Assembly: GCA_035582835.1 (NCBI GenBank)
Contig: JAYKAV010002109.1
Location: 2,178,701 to 2,242,700 of the forward strand
Direction: 5' to 3'
Origin: Phoebastria nigripes
Taxonomy: Eukaryota > Chordata > Aves > Procellariiformes > Diomedeidae
Length of the DNA: 64,000 nt
The notes beneath the pieces were generated by a model, which saw nothing but the letters and a program-made list of their open reading frames with translations, did not search any database and had not been told where the DNA came from. Shown here one piece after another: positions 39,040-64,000 of the stretch; the first letter of the stretch is position 1; every line of letters starts with the position of its first letter. Position numbers and translations under genes: made by a program.

Positions 39040-39400
39040 CTCCAGCCGTAAGCGGTCTCTGAACGTTTTCATACGGGATAAAAACCCCGCAGGAAGGTTT
39101 CCCGAAGGCCCCTCCGGGTGCGGGGCGGTGCGGGAGCGCGGGGCGCTGCCTCCATCTCCTGGGCGAAGCGGGGAGCGCAGGCAGCGGGCGGGCAGCGGCG
39201 GGGGGCGGCCGGTCCTACCGAAGCAATGGGCCAGGCTGGCTGTCGCGACAGCAAAAGGGCGGTGCTGCAGCCCCAGGGTTGCCCCCGACAGCTCCAACCT
39301 GGAGGTAACCGGGCTTCGGCGAGCAAGTGCGGCGTTAAACACCGCCGAGACCCCTTACAGGCACCGCGACAGGCGCTGGACTTGTCACCGCTGTTCGGGG
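39040..39400. promoter_or_regulatory. Second CpG-rich patch, possible promoter
   Basis: A short block dense in CpG (gcggggcggtgcgggagcgc, then gcgggcgggcagcggcg), next to a 38-base poly(A) run. A plus-strand donor-like gtaaccggg follows ctggag near 39303. Reading frames are open but compositional. It may be a small promoter, or simply a GC-rich patch of the kind scattered through avian genomes. Confidence 0.35.
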
Positions 39401-42160
39401 GGGTTTCGAGGTTGCTGTATCTGTACCTAACTAGTACCGATTACTCAAGACAAGAGCAACGGAAGAATCGCCCTCTCTTTGTGCAGCAGCGCCGGGCTTC
39501 ACCCCTGCTACTGTTGCTGCTTTCTCACCTATGAAACTACTAAATTCAGCCCAAAAGAAGTGAAAGACAACACGTTACCTGTTTCTAACACCTCGCTACG
39601 TGATCAACGTTCAGTTTAATTACAAAGACCTCCAAACAAGCCTTAAGGTGTTCAGCACATCCAGCTGTCGGGTTAGCAATGCACAGTGCCTCTATCTGCG
39701 CTCCACAAACACCGTTACAATCCCCCCTCAAAAGCCTTAGAAGTAAAAGCAAATATAACCCCCTTAAATTAAGAAGACTGTAGCCGTTTATGGTTGTGAA
39801 TCCCAGCCACCCCAGCAGAGACCAGGACACAAACCTGGGTGCCGACAGCCACAAGAGCCAGAAATCTACCTGTTCAGGAATAAAGTGATTTGCATTATTA
39901 GCCAGTATTCGGGCATTAAACCTTATTGTTTAGACACCGAGGACTTGACATGGTGAAACACCTCTGGCAAAAGAGTTTTCTTAGGTGTCTTTCAAGAGAC
40001 ATACAAGAAGCCCCGGCCTTTTTCTTTAAGAGAAATTCCCTAGAAGTTCTGGGGGAAAAATTGTTAAATAAAAAACTAAAATAAATAGTTAAATCTGTAT
40101 TTTGGCAGGATGCCTGTGCCAGCAGACATAGGCTTCCTGCTATATGCTAGTGCTAGGACAAAGATGTGTTTGAAGCAGAGGATGGTGCGGCAGCGCACTG
40201 CCCCGCTGCAGCCCTGCTAGAAAGGAAACCTGTCACGTTCCGTAGTAAATCGCAACCTTCGCTTCATAAAGACAAGGAGCAGTCTGAAAAGGCAGCTCTT
40301 CATTCAGGATTTCTGCTAAGACCGGTGTGTTGTTTAACTGAGGTCTCAGTTCTTACCTCCTGCTCTCCGTCCCCGAGGTCCGTCACTGAACAGGTTATGC
40401 TCGAGGAGGAGCGTACTCTGGCCTCCTCAATGTCCCAGTTCCTCGGTGTCCAGCATGGTAATACACTGTGCTGTTGATGATGTGAACTTGATCTGGTGAC
40501 TACCTATAAAAGCTACTCGGCTGAAGTAAGCATATTTTAAATAGTTTGAGAGCTTTTTATTCACCTTAAAGCATTTTCTACCCCATAAAAGCACAAACAA
40601 AAGACACATGGGAAGGTGGCCCTTACAGTCATAAAGCTTCAGAGATGGATCAGGGGAAAACACCTTCTGAGAACCAACATTTGCAGGAAAACAAAACGAG
40701 CAGGATGCGATTGCTTAAGGCACATTCTGCAGTCTCCACTTGGCTTGTCCCTGGTTCTTGGGTTCTGAAAACACTGGCATCTGATGAGTAAGGTTAGTTG
40801 TTTTTTAATCCATGCCTTGTCTCTTCTCCCACCAGGAGCATCTTCACCAAGCCTAGAGGAACTCGTTACCTGAGACTTTGGGGTTTTCAGGCCTTTTTTT
40901 TTTTTTTTCCCCCATTGTTTTAGAATTATTTTAAAGTAACCTTTTTGTGCAATTCAGTTATTCTCTCCTGCCTACCCCCAATGAAATTGAGGAAATCACC
41001 ACCATCTTGGAAACTTTTTTTACATGTTGCCTCCTGTACGGCTTCAGTCACCCACTTCTTCCCAGCTCAAGGCATAGCTTTGCAGTTTGCTCTCCAGCTG
41101 TGGGAGGAGACCCCAGGACCACCACCACCACCACTGCTCCGCCAAGCCCTGGCCCGCCATCGGGAGCCCCCCGGCACAGCGCAGGCTGGCACTGCCGGGC
41201 AGGGGCAAGGAAACAGCTCTCTGCCACAAAGAGCTTGGTCCTCATTTAGCTCCTACTTTTTCTTTCCTATTTCAGTTACCAATTTATTAACGAAAAATTA
41301 AAAAAACAAACCCCCCACACAACAGGAAACACCCCAAACCCTACCGAAGGACTTGATCCTTCCCCAAATCGCTGAGGGGTTTCGTCGGCAGGTGACCTCG
41401 GAGCTCCCCCCTCTGCAGGGGCTGCCTGTGCCAGCCCCGTCCCGCAGCACGGGCTGTCCCGGGGCCGGGCGACTCCACCACCCGGCAGGCCCCAGAGCGC
41501 GTTACTGTGCGAGCAAACGACATCTGGGAGGTGGACCGACTTCAGGCAACTGTGGAAAAACCCCTTCTGTGTATTTGGACTGATAGGGTAACTGAAAAAC
41601 AAGGTATCTATAACCCATTTCGAATACAAACAGTGACACTCGTTACCAAATACCTTAGAAGTATTTTAAGTCCAGATACTGCAATTTAACTTCAACGCTA
41701 TTATATCCAAGCATCTCCTATTCTTGTCCCCTGATGGGCATTATTAGCTGCATACTGAGCTGTTCCACCACTCACCAGTGAGGAGATCAACCACATCTGG
41801 CTTCGCAGTAATGGTTCACACACAGGACAGAAGAGTTCAATAATGTGCAGCAATTTATCAGCTTAAATCCAAAGATGAAGCGGTGCCAGGAGGCAGAGCT
41901 GTCTAGTACAGCTCCCGAGACCTCGCATGGCAAATGCTGAAGCACATAGTTAACTCCGACCAGGTGTGCAGGCCAGTTTTTAATGCGATTACTCTCATTC
42001 GTTACCTAAGTGCCTGTATTTTCAAAGGACCAGCCCTTCGCAGGAAAATTACTTCCTCCTAATATATAAAGTCAAAGCTGAACAGATACCTGAAAAACAT
42101 ATAGAAGGCAGATCATCCCACCCTAAAAGTAATACATCAATCCTATCAGTGGATGTATGT
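39401..42160. other. Intergenic sequence between CpG patch and RPS6KA6 3' end
   Basis: No coding exon recognised. A moderately GC-rich stretch at 41.1-41.5 kb contains overlapping Pro/Gly-rich frames on both strands that look compositional. Confidence 0.5.
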
Positions 42161-42166
42161 TTTATT
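42161..42166 (-). terminator. Candidate poly(A) signal AATAAA, most distal
   Basis: AATAAA on the minus strand about 5.7 kb after the stop. Downstream on the same strand there is a T-rich and TG-containing stretch, as expected for cleavage-stimulating sequence, though this is not decisive. Confidence 0.3.
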
Positions 42167-42393
42167 GAAAGTGTGGCATGAAACACTTGACTGTGAGTAT
42201 AAATTTATAAACAGCTCTTGATGTATGTGAGATTTTTGGCAAGGTTTACCAAATAATGCAATTGACAGTACATTTAATTTAGGAATGTTCGCTCATTGGT
42301 TTTTATATCGATTTCAAAAAAGGAGTTGATGAACTTCCAAATCATAAATGATGGATTTTTGTCAATTATAAAATATTATGAATTTGCAACCTT

Positions 42394-42399
42394 TTTATT
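42394..42399 (-). terminator. Candidate poly(A) signal AATAAA, distal
   Basis: AATAAA in the RPS6KA6 orientation (minus strand), followed by AT- and T-rich sequence. About 5.5 kb after the stop. Confidence 0.3.
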
Positions 42400-43300
42400 C
42401 TAGTACTCAAGGAACTGCCAGCTATTTAAAACTGTACCTTTATCATTATTCACAAAGTTTAACAAAAATAAATACAATTTTGAGGTTGTCTTTGGCATGT
42501 CGTAGTTCAAGGCAATAGTATCTTTTAGCAGCACAGTGCAAAGAAAACATACCATACAATGCACTACTAGATTCAGCCTTACAAGAAGAAGAGAACGTAG
42601 TACAATGCAAACTTTAATGTCAATATATACAGAGCTTTAAAGAAAACATTTTTTTTTTTAAAATTAAATGAAATAAATACAATATGATACAAAATCCACA
42701 ATATGCTTAGAGAAAGAAATGACAGTTACAATATCTGATAACGGGGACCTTTTGTATAGTTTCACCTTTGAAGTACCTCAGAGAGCATGTAATTCATTGC
42801 ACACTGTTTTCAATTAATGCCCTTTCGTATATTGAGATTTATAGCCAGTCACGTGCCAGAAGAGTTTTAGCTCTAATCAGAGTATCAGTGCAAGATGCCA
42901 AAGTGCTTGGGATATTATGACAATGCAATTACGTAGCAAACGCTGCTCATAAGCCTAATGCAAAACACACAAAATAGGAACACTTTGTCCTGCAAAGGAG
43001 ATCCACCTCCAGCATCTTTTCAGTTCTCACGTAAAAAAAGCCCAAAACAGGACTCAATGTTATTCAAACTCACTATTGGTAATAAGCTATTGCCCAAATC
43101 TTAATTATTAAGAGACACAATCAATTAAATACCTTTTAAAGCTTTCAGAGAAAGTTTGCTTTCATTACACAGGAAAAAATCTCAAGAAAACCAGTCACTG
43201 ATTATTTTGGGGAGAACTTCTAATTATATGAGTTATTATAACACTCAAGTCAGCTTTAGCTATACACTAAGGGTGGTTTGGTTTTGTTTTTTGGTTTTGT

Positions 43301-43336
43301 TTTTTTTTTTTTTTTTTNTTTTTTTTTTTTTTTTTT
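43301..43336 (+). repeat. Poly(T) run inside the putative RPS6KA6 3' UTR
   Basis: About 36 T with one ambiguous base at 43318, preceded by G/T-rich sequence. In the gene's orientation this is a poly(A) tract and could be an internal priming site for oligo-dT. Confidence 0.85.
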
Positions 43337-45725
43337 AAATTTGTATTCATTCTTCTATTCCCAAAGGAAAATGTAGGCTTATCAACAACAACATAATTTG
43401 GGGGAGTAAACATTTAAAAAATACACTGAAGTAGGGATAAACAGTATTCAGAACGTACTTAACTAAAGGGGTGTTAATGCAGAAGGACGGTACGGCGTGA
43501 ATGACAGCGCAGGCGTGTAACCAACAGGTATCAATACATACCCAAGTTTTTTAAATAAACTTCCAAGGAGAAATTTTTTTTTTTTTTTTTAATCATATAG
43601 AGCTCCCATAGGATTACATACGGACTCTATTATCACGGCTTCAGAAGCCTTCTGAAAACTTTGAGAAAGAAAAACCTGCCTCTCCCTTCCCTCCCACAAA
43701 TATTTGCAAACTTCTAATTCTGGATAGGACTGAAAAACTTAAGTGCTACAGAAGTACATAAAACCCCCATGTTGGCATTGATGTTTTAGCCTAATTTCAT
43801 TGATACAAACCAGGATAATTACTATAGTATTGTGTAATTCATTTAACTCCATTCTTACAAGCTATCTCAACTTTTTAATTGTAACATTTCAGGGCAGAGC
43901 GCCACGTACTGGATGCAGCAATCTGTCGCTGCAAGTGACCAGTTTATAAATACCCTGCAAGTAACTCCCAATTGTTGAAGTTTGCTAGAGGTAATTTTCA
44001 CTATTGGACATACGAAGATTAGCTTTGGAAAATGAATTAAAACATGGAAGACAGAATTCAAGCTTGACATGACTGACTTGGGTGAGGTTTTGGATGCCTT
44101 CTCTGGATGCAAGGAGAACATTTAAACTGCGCTACAACATAGGCCTCAAATGGACAGTACGCTTAGACTACCTACACCTTGCNTGGTCAAAAAGAATTTA
44201 CTAGTTTTAAGCATAACGGGAAAAAAAACCCCACACAACATGCTAACAATGGCATTGAGACTACGCAAGCCACAAAACAGTGGCTTAAATGAATGCACCC
44301 CTGGTAATGCTCTCGGGCACGGGCACTCTTCGTTATGCACCACTGGCTGATATTGATGCCACTGCATAGTTTTTTGGATACGTAACAGGAATACAATAGA
44401 GTTCCTCACTTTTTATCAAAAGGATAACTGAAGATAGAAATTGCAATATCCAAGAGGTGAAAGAACAGCAAAACATGTCATGAGCCTGCTCCAGCTACAG
44501 CTGATGTCTGTGGGAATCTACTCTCGTTAGTGAGAATGTATCAGGCTCTATGTGCACTTGAGAACTAGCACCTATTTATAATTGCCATTACCAAACATCA
44601 GAGTAGAAGCTATTTTGCTGGCAGTAACAGAAGCCATATCCAAAATATTGTATCATTTAAGATATTAATTAGTTCTCTGGAAATTCCTCTAAATACATAA
44701 TACGTATACCTATTTCTTTGTAATTAAAAGCCTTCATAAAAAATTTCAGTCTTACTTTTTTTAAAAAAAATCAGTAAGATAGTAAAGTCGTAACTAGTTG
44801 GTGACCTTGAACTGTGCAAAGACTGTAAGAAAATGAAACAAGTTACACTGACCCTTCACTCCAGCCAACAGCAAGTTCAAATAAGTGTTCTTCCATTTCA
44901 AACATTTAACTCATTACTCATGAGCAGACCATGCTACTTTTTAATGTAATTGCTTAATTGAACAAAACCTAAGTTTGAAAAAAAAGCATGAGAAGTATGC
45001 AAGAAATTCCAACAGAAATATCACAAAGATGATGATCATTAAATACTATACAGTAAGAGTAAACTGCAAGTGAACTCTTTTGTATCCCTGTATATCCAAA
45101 ATGTTTCGAAGACTGATATGCTGAAATATTCATAGCAAGTGAACTTTTCCCCCCAAATTAAGGATTAAAATTGGCATACCAGGGTACACTGGCCTGTCAG
45201 ATGTAACAAAGGTGTTTGTCCATATGTTTTCCTTGTGATAAGACAACTTTGTAATGTGGCAGTCACTGAAACCTTGCTTTTACCCCAGGAGTACCACTTG
45301 CACTAAAGGCTAGTAACGATATAAAACCAGCAGGGATAACTTTACAGAAGATGTTTTAAATTCTTTGCTAAGAATCAGAATATCCATCTTGTTTGTGTAC
45401 TTTTCCTCTTACCGCCTTTGTTTTGCACACCAAGAAGAACTTAAGTACCTTCAGCTGCTTACAACTGCTTTTGTGCAAAATGCTTTTAAGGTGCTTATAA
45501 TGTGGTGCTTCTAAGCAAGCTAAAAGAAAATACCAAGATAAACACTGTTAAATGATTCATGAATAAAGCCATTAAAGACCAGCTGCTACCTTAAGGGAAA
45601 GCTGAAGACAATTCAAGTTTGACATTTTAGTTGCGTTCCACGCCTCGCATTACCTTCCATCCCCAACACAGTTTTTACTAGTTCATTTCAACCCACGTTA
45701 TACCTTGACCTTGGGCTAAGGCAGC

Positions 45726-45731
45726 TTTATT
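45726..45731 (-). terminator. Candidate poly(A) signal AATAAA, proximal
   Basis: TTTATT on the plus strand, so AATAAA in the RPS6KA6 orientation, about 2.2 kb after the stop. The hexamer alone is weak evidence. Confidence 0.25.
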
Positions 45732-47445
45732 TCCACCCCTGTTTTTTTCTTAAGAGTGAATTCAAATTCTTCTGGCAGTCATTTGTAAATTTACAAAAAA
45801 ATTATACCGACAGACTGTAGACAAGAGGTTTACAGGCATTCTTGCTGGCAAAGGTCTTCAGTAATGAAAAGAAGGATGAACCAGCTGCATAAGGGGCCGA
45901 TTTTGTACTAAACAATAAGCTTTCCAGGAAGCAGTTGTGTTCGATAAGCTTTCAAGCATTTCAAACAGGCACCTCAAAACTAGGCACAAATGGCCCCTAA
46001 AGCTTCCAACATCTATCAAACACTCGAGAAATTTAGTATGGGGTATGTTCTGCATGATACAAATAGCACACCTATGTTTGCTATATTCATTAAGTCTCAA
46101 ATCTACATATATTCATACCTAACTATTTGGCCAGATAATTTCCATCTTCCCCCACCACAACAAAAGAAAGCAGCTTATCTAATAGTACTTCCAATGCCAC
46201 CAAGTACTTCACAGGTATAAGCAAAAACCAGCCAGCACCCTCTGCCTTTTAAGATCTGAGTTACTACTGCCACTCTTGGCAGTTGGGCCAGAATTCTCCT
46301 GCAAGCTTATTTTCCTGTCTCAAAACGCCAAGTTCTGCCATCACCAGTGTCCTGTAATTGGCTACCAAAGGTATCCGAAATTCAATGATGGCCAATCAGT
46401 TTGAACTACATTTGATTTTTGGTCACTTGGATTCTCTAACTGTTCACAGTCTAACTGTTGGTCACTAATATACTTAATATTTAAAATGCGTATCATCCTA
46501 CTATGACAGTACAATTGCACAGTAGCATCTACAACTTTTGAAAGTACTTTTAAGCTCATCATCTCTGAATGCATTAGTTCCCAGTCTACTAGCAGTTAGC
46601 ACTGGTTTTGAGGCAGAAAACCCCAAGATAATTCTGGCCCTGAAATTAATTTTTTCTCCATCACAGCATTTAGAAACAGCTGAAGTCCTAATACCAAGAC
46701 AGAGAGGGCGAGTGAGCACTGGCGACAGGATTTTGTCAGTAACTTGTCCATAACTGTGAAATTTCTTGGTCAGAATTCCCTTATCTGGGCACACTGCAAG
46801 GCTTATTTCTTTTCCCAAGCTACCCCTACAGTTAGGCAAATAGAATTTTGCATTTATGTTCTGTAATATTTGTACATGCGGCGAGAGATTCAGATAGAAG
46901 CAACATTCTATAAAAATCAAATAAATAAAAAATAAAATCCACGTGCCAAGTTTGTTATAATAAAGTGTCAGTTTGTCTTATATGCCAAACAAACTTAATA
47001 TTGGGTATATTCAGTGGAAACGACTGCCGAGGAAACAGTAACATAGTCATTATACAAATGANTAGACAATATAAATAACAAAAATTATTGGATTACATGA
47101 TGTTGTTTAAAGTGGTACCAATGTTATTTAGATCCTTAATTTTGACAGTTTATACATATACTTACTTTCTCCAGCTCAGTGCAGGACACAATACCATTTG
47201 TGGTAACAACTAGAAAGTGTTCATTTTCCTGAAGAGGCCATTTGTTAGCCAGCATTTCTTTTGGGTCACAAGCGATCAAATTAAGTTTATGGGTAAAGTG
47301 CAGAATCTTACACATCCCTTTTGTTTGTATTTTCACATAAACTTATCAGTTACTGGCACCATGCAAACACAGACCTTCCAAATTAACACTAATGCATTTA
47401 ACACTGGCACAATATATTAGTCAGCTTTTCATAATAGTAATGAAC

Positions 47446-47473
47446 AAGTTAAATGAATTAAGTTGAATGAATT
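47446..47473 (+). repeat. Tandem 14-bp duplication in the putative 3' UTR
   Basis: aagttaaatgaatt followed directly by aagttgaatgaatt, one mismatch. Confidence 0.7.
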
Positions 47474-47900
47474 AAGTGTCCAATTACAAAATTAAGAATT
47501 TGTCCTTCACAACAGGGCCTAAGGTGTGAAGAAAACTTACACTGACACTTTATATACAACTTGGTCATTGGCAACGGTCCCCTAAACCATTTTTTAAATG
47601 AACCTAGCAAAACTATACAGAATGTGAAATAATATTTGCAACAGATCTCTTAAAGGACAGTGTAGAGAAATTCATTATGGTGTACCTGATGTTTAAATTA
47701 ACTTAACAGATACGGCCTGTAAAACAACACAGTATGAACCTGTGGATTTTTTTTTTTTTTTCTTTTTAAAAAAAGGACTTTTACAGAATTCAAGTAGTGT
47801 AGCAGGAAACCATAGATGCCTTTTGATCACAGGTCAGGCAAAATAGAGCCACTTATTGGATTTTCCCCTTGCTTCTGTGTGCTAAGGTGTCCCAGTGGAT

Positions 47901-63526
<15,626 letters not shown>

Positions 63527-64000
63527 CTAATAAGAACTGTATAGATTTACCTTCTGATCTTGTCTTCAGTTTTTAAAACTGCAATCTAAAAAAACACTCC
63601 TGTCTGCCTAAATTTCAAAATAAGTTTTAGGAGTACCTTATGAACTCATAATTCATGAATTCACCTAACTGAAATGATATGCTAATACAGGCTAACCATC
63701 AAGTATACAAAAGAACTACTTGCAATACTTAAACAAAATCAGCAGCAGTTACTGCAGAGCATTAGCTAAGTTTTAAGGTAATAAATTTAATTATATTTGG
63801 TGTTACTGACAACCAGCGCTCCTTCTGCCACAATCCTACAGACTGCTTTCCACTGCATCATAAAATTTAGTATACAACTGCTGTATTGGGTGACTATCTC
63901 TGAATTCACATTACCAATATTTAGGAAAAAAAGTAGAAACAATTTAGAAAAAAGTATGCAAAAATAAAACATTTTGTGAAAATAACCATAACGTGAAAAT
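63527..64000 (-). other. RPS6KA6: RPS6KA6 intron, incomplete
   Basis: AT-rich intronic sequence at the window edge. The exon before it, expected to encode the segment ending in LSKE of the N-terminal kinase, was searched for and is not present. Confidence 0.8.

Larger units (their letters stand above)
42161..47900 (-). other. RPS6KA6: Probable long 3' UTR of RPS6KA6 (end uncertain)
   Basis: No other gene is visible in this AT-rich stretch directly after the RSK4 stop codon. Open frames here are short and unconserved in appearance. Minus-strand AATAAA occurs only sparsely, with candidates at about 45.73, 42.40 and 42.16 kb. A long 3' UTR is inferred from the absence of an early canonical signal and the conserved-looking AT-rich texture of 42.1-42.9 kb. 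A shorter UTR using a variant signal is equally possible. Confidence 0.35.

Noticed and set aside
46501..46920. 139-codon minus-strand frame downstream of the RSK4 stop
   Set aside because: Lies in the putative 3' UTR and has no recognisable domain.

Overview
The window is vertebrate nuclear DNA, most likely from a bird. Split genes have GT-AG introns, base composition is AT-leaning with scattered GC-rich patches, and there is a clear 3' fragment of a CR1-type LINE at about 50.3-51.0 kb. One weak MIR-like relic is also present. No bacterial, phage or CRISPR features were seen. Isolated single 'n' bases and one 20-base run of N mark it as a draft assembly.

Right third (about 47.9-63.5 kb, minus strand): the 3' part of RPS6KA6, encoding ribosomal S6 kinase RSK4. 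I reconstructed 16 consecutive coding exons by hand. All splice phases agree and every intron has GT-AG ends. Together they give 1740 nt, that is 579 codons plus stop. They start inside the N-terminal AGC kinase domain and run through the linker, the whole C-terminal CaMK-type kinase domain and the ERK-docking tail to the stop codon. The first roughly 167 residues, with the promoter and first exons, lie beyond the right edge. Paralogue choice rests on RSK4-type features in the linker and tail ([25 protein letters not shown]).

Middle (about 42.1-47.9 kb): AT-rich sequence directly downstream of the stop codon. It is probably a long 3' UTR, with candidate AATAAA signals on the minus strand near 45.73, 42.40 and 42.16 kb. 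The true end cannot be fixed from sequence alone.

Left two thirds (1-42 kb): mostly intergenic. It holds long homopolymer and A/C- or G/T-rich runs, a small 19-bp minisatellite at 18.1 kb, two GC/CpG-rich patches that could be promoters (about 34.8-35.8 and 39.0-39.4 kb), and several AT-rich stretches with homeobox/POU-like words that look like conserved noncoding elements. One short plus-strand reading frame at 26.07-26.22 kb resembles a real terminal coding exon: pyrimidine-rich acceptor, 49 strongly acidic residues, a stop, and an AATAAA about 480 bp later. I could not identify its gene; it would be convergent with RPS6KA6.

I found no credible undescribed system. The best leads are the unidentified terminal exon and the CpG-rich patches with plus-strand splice donors.
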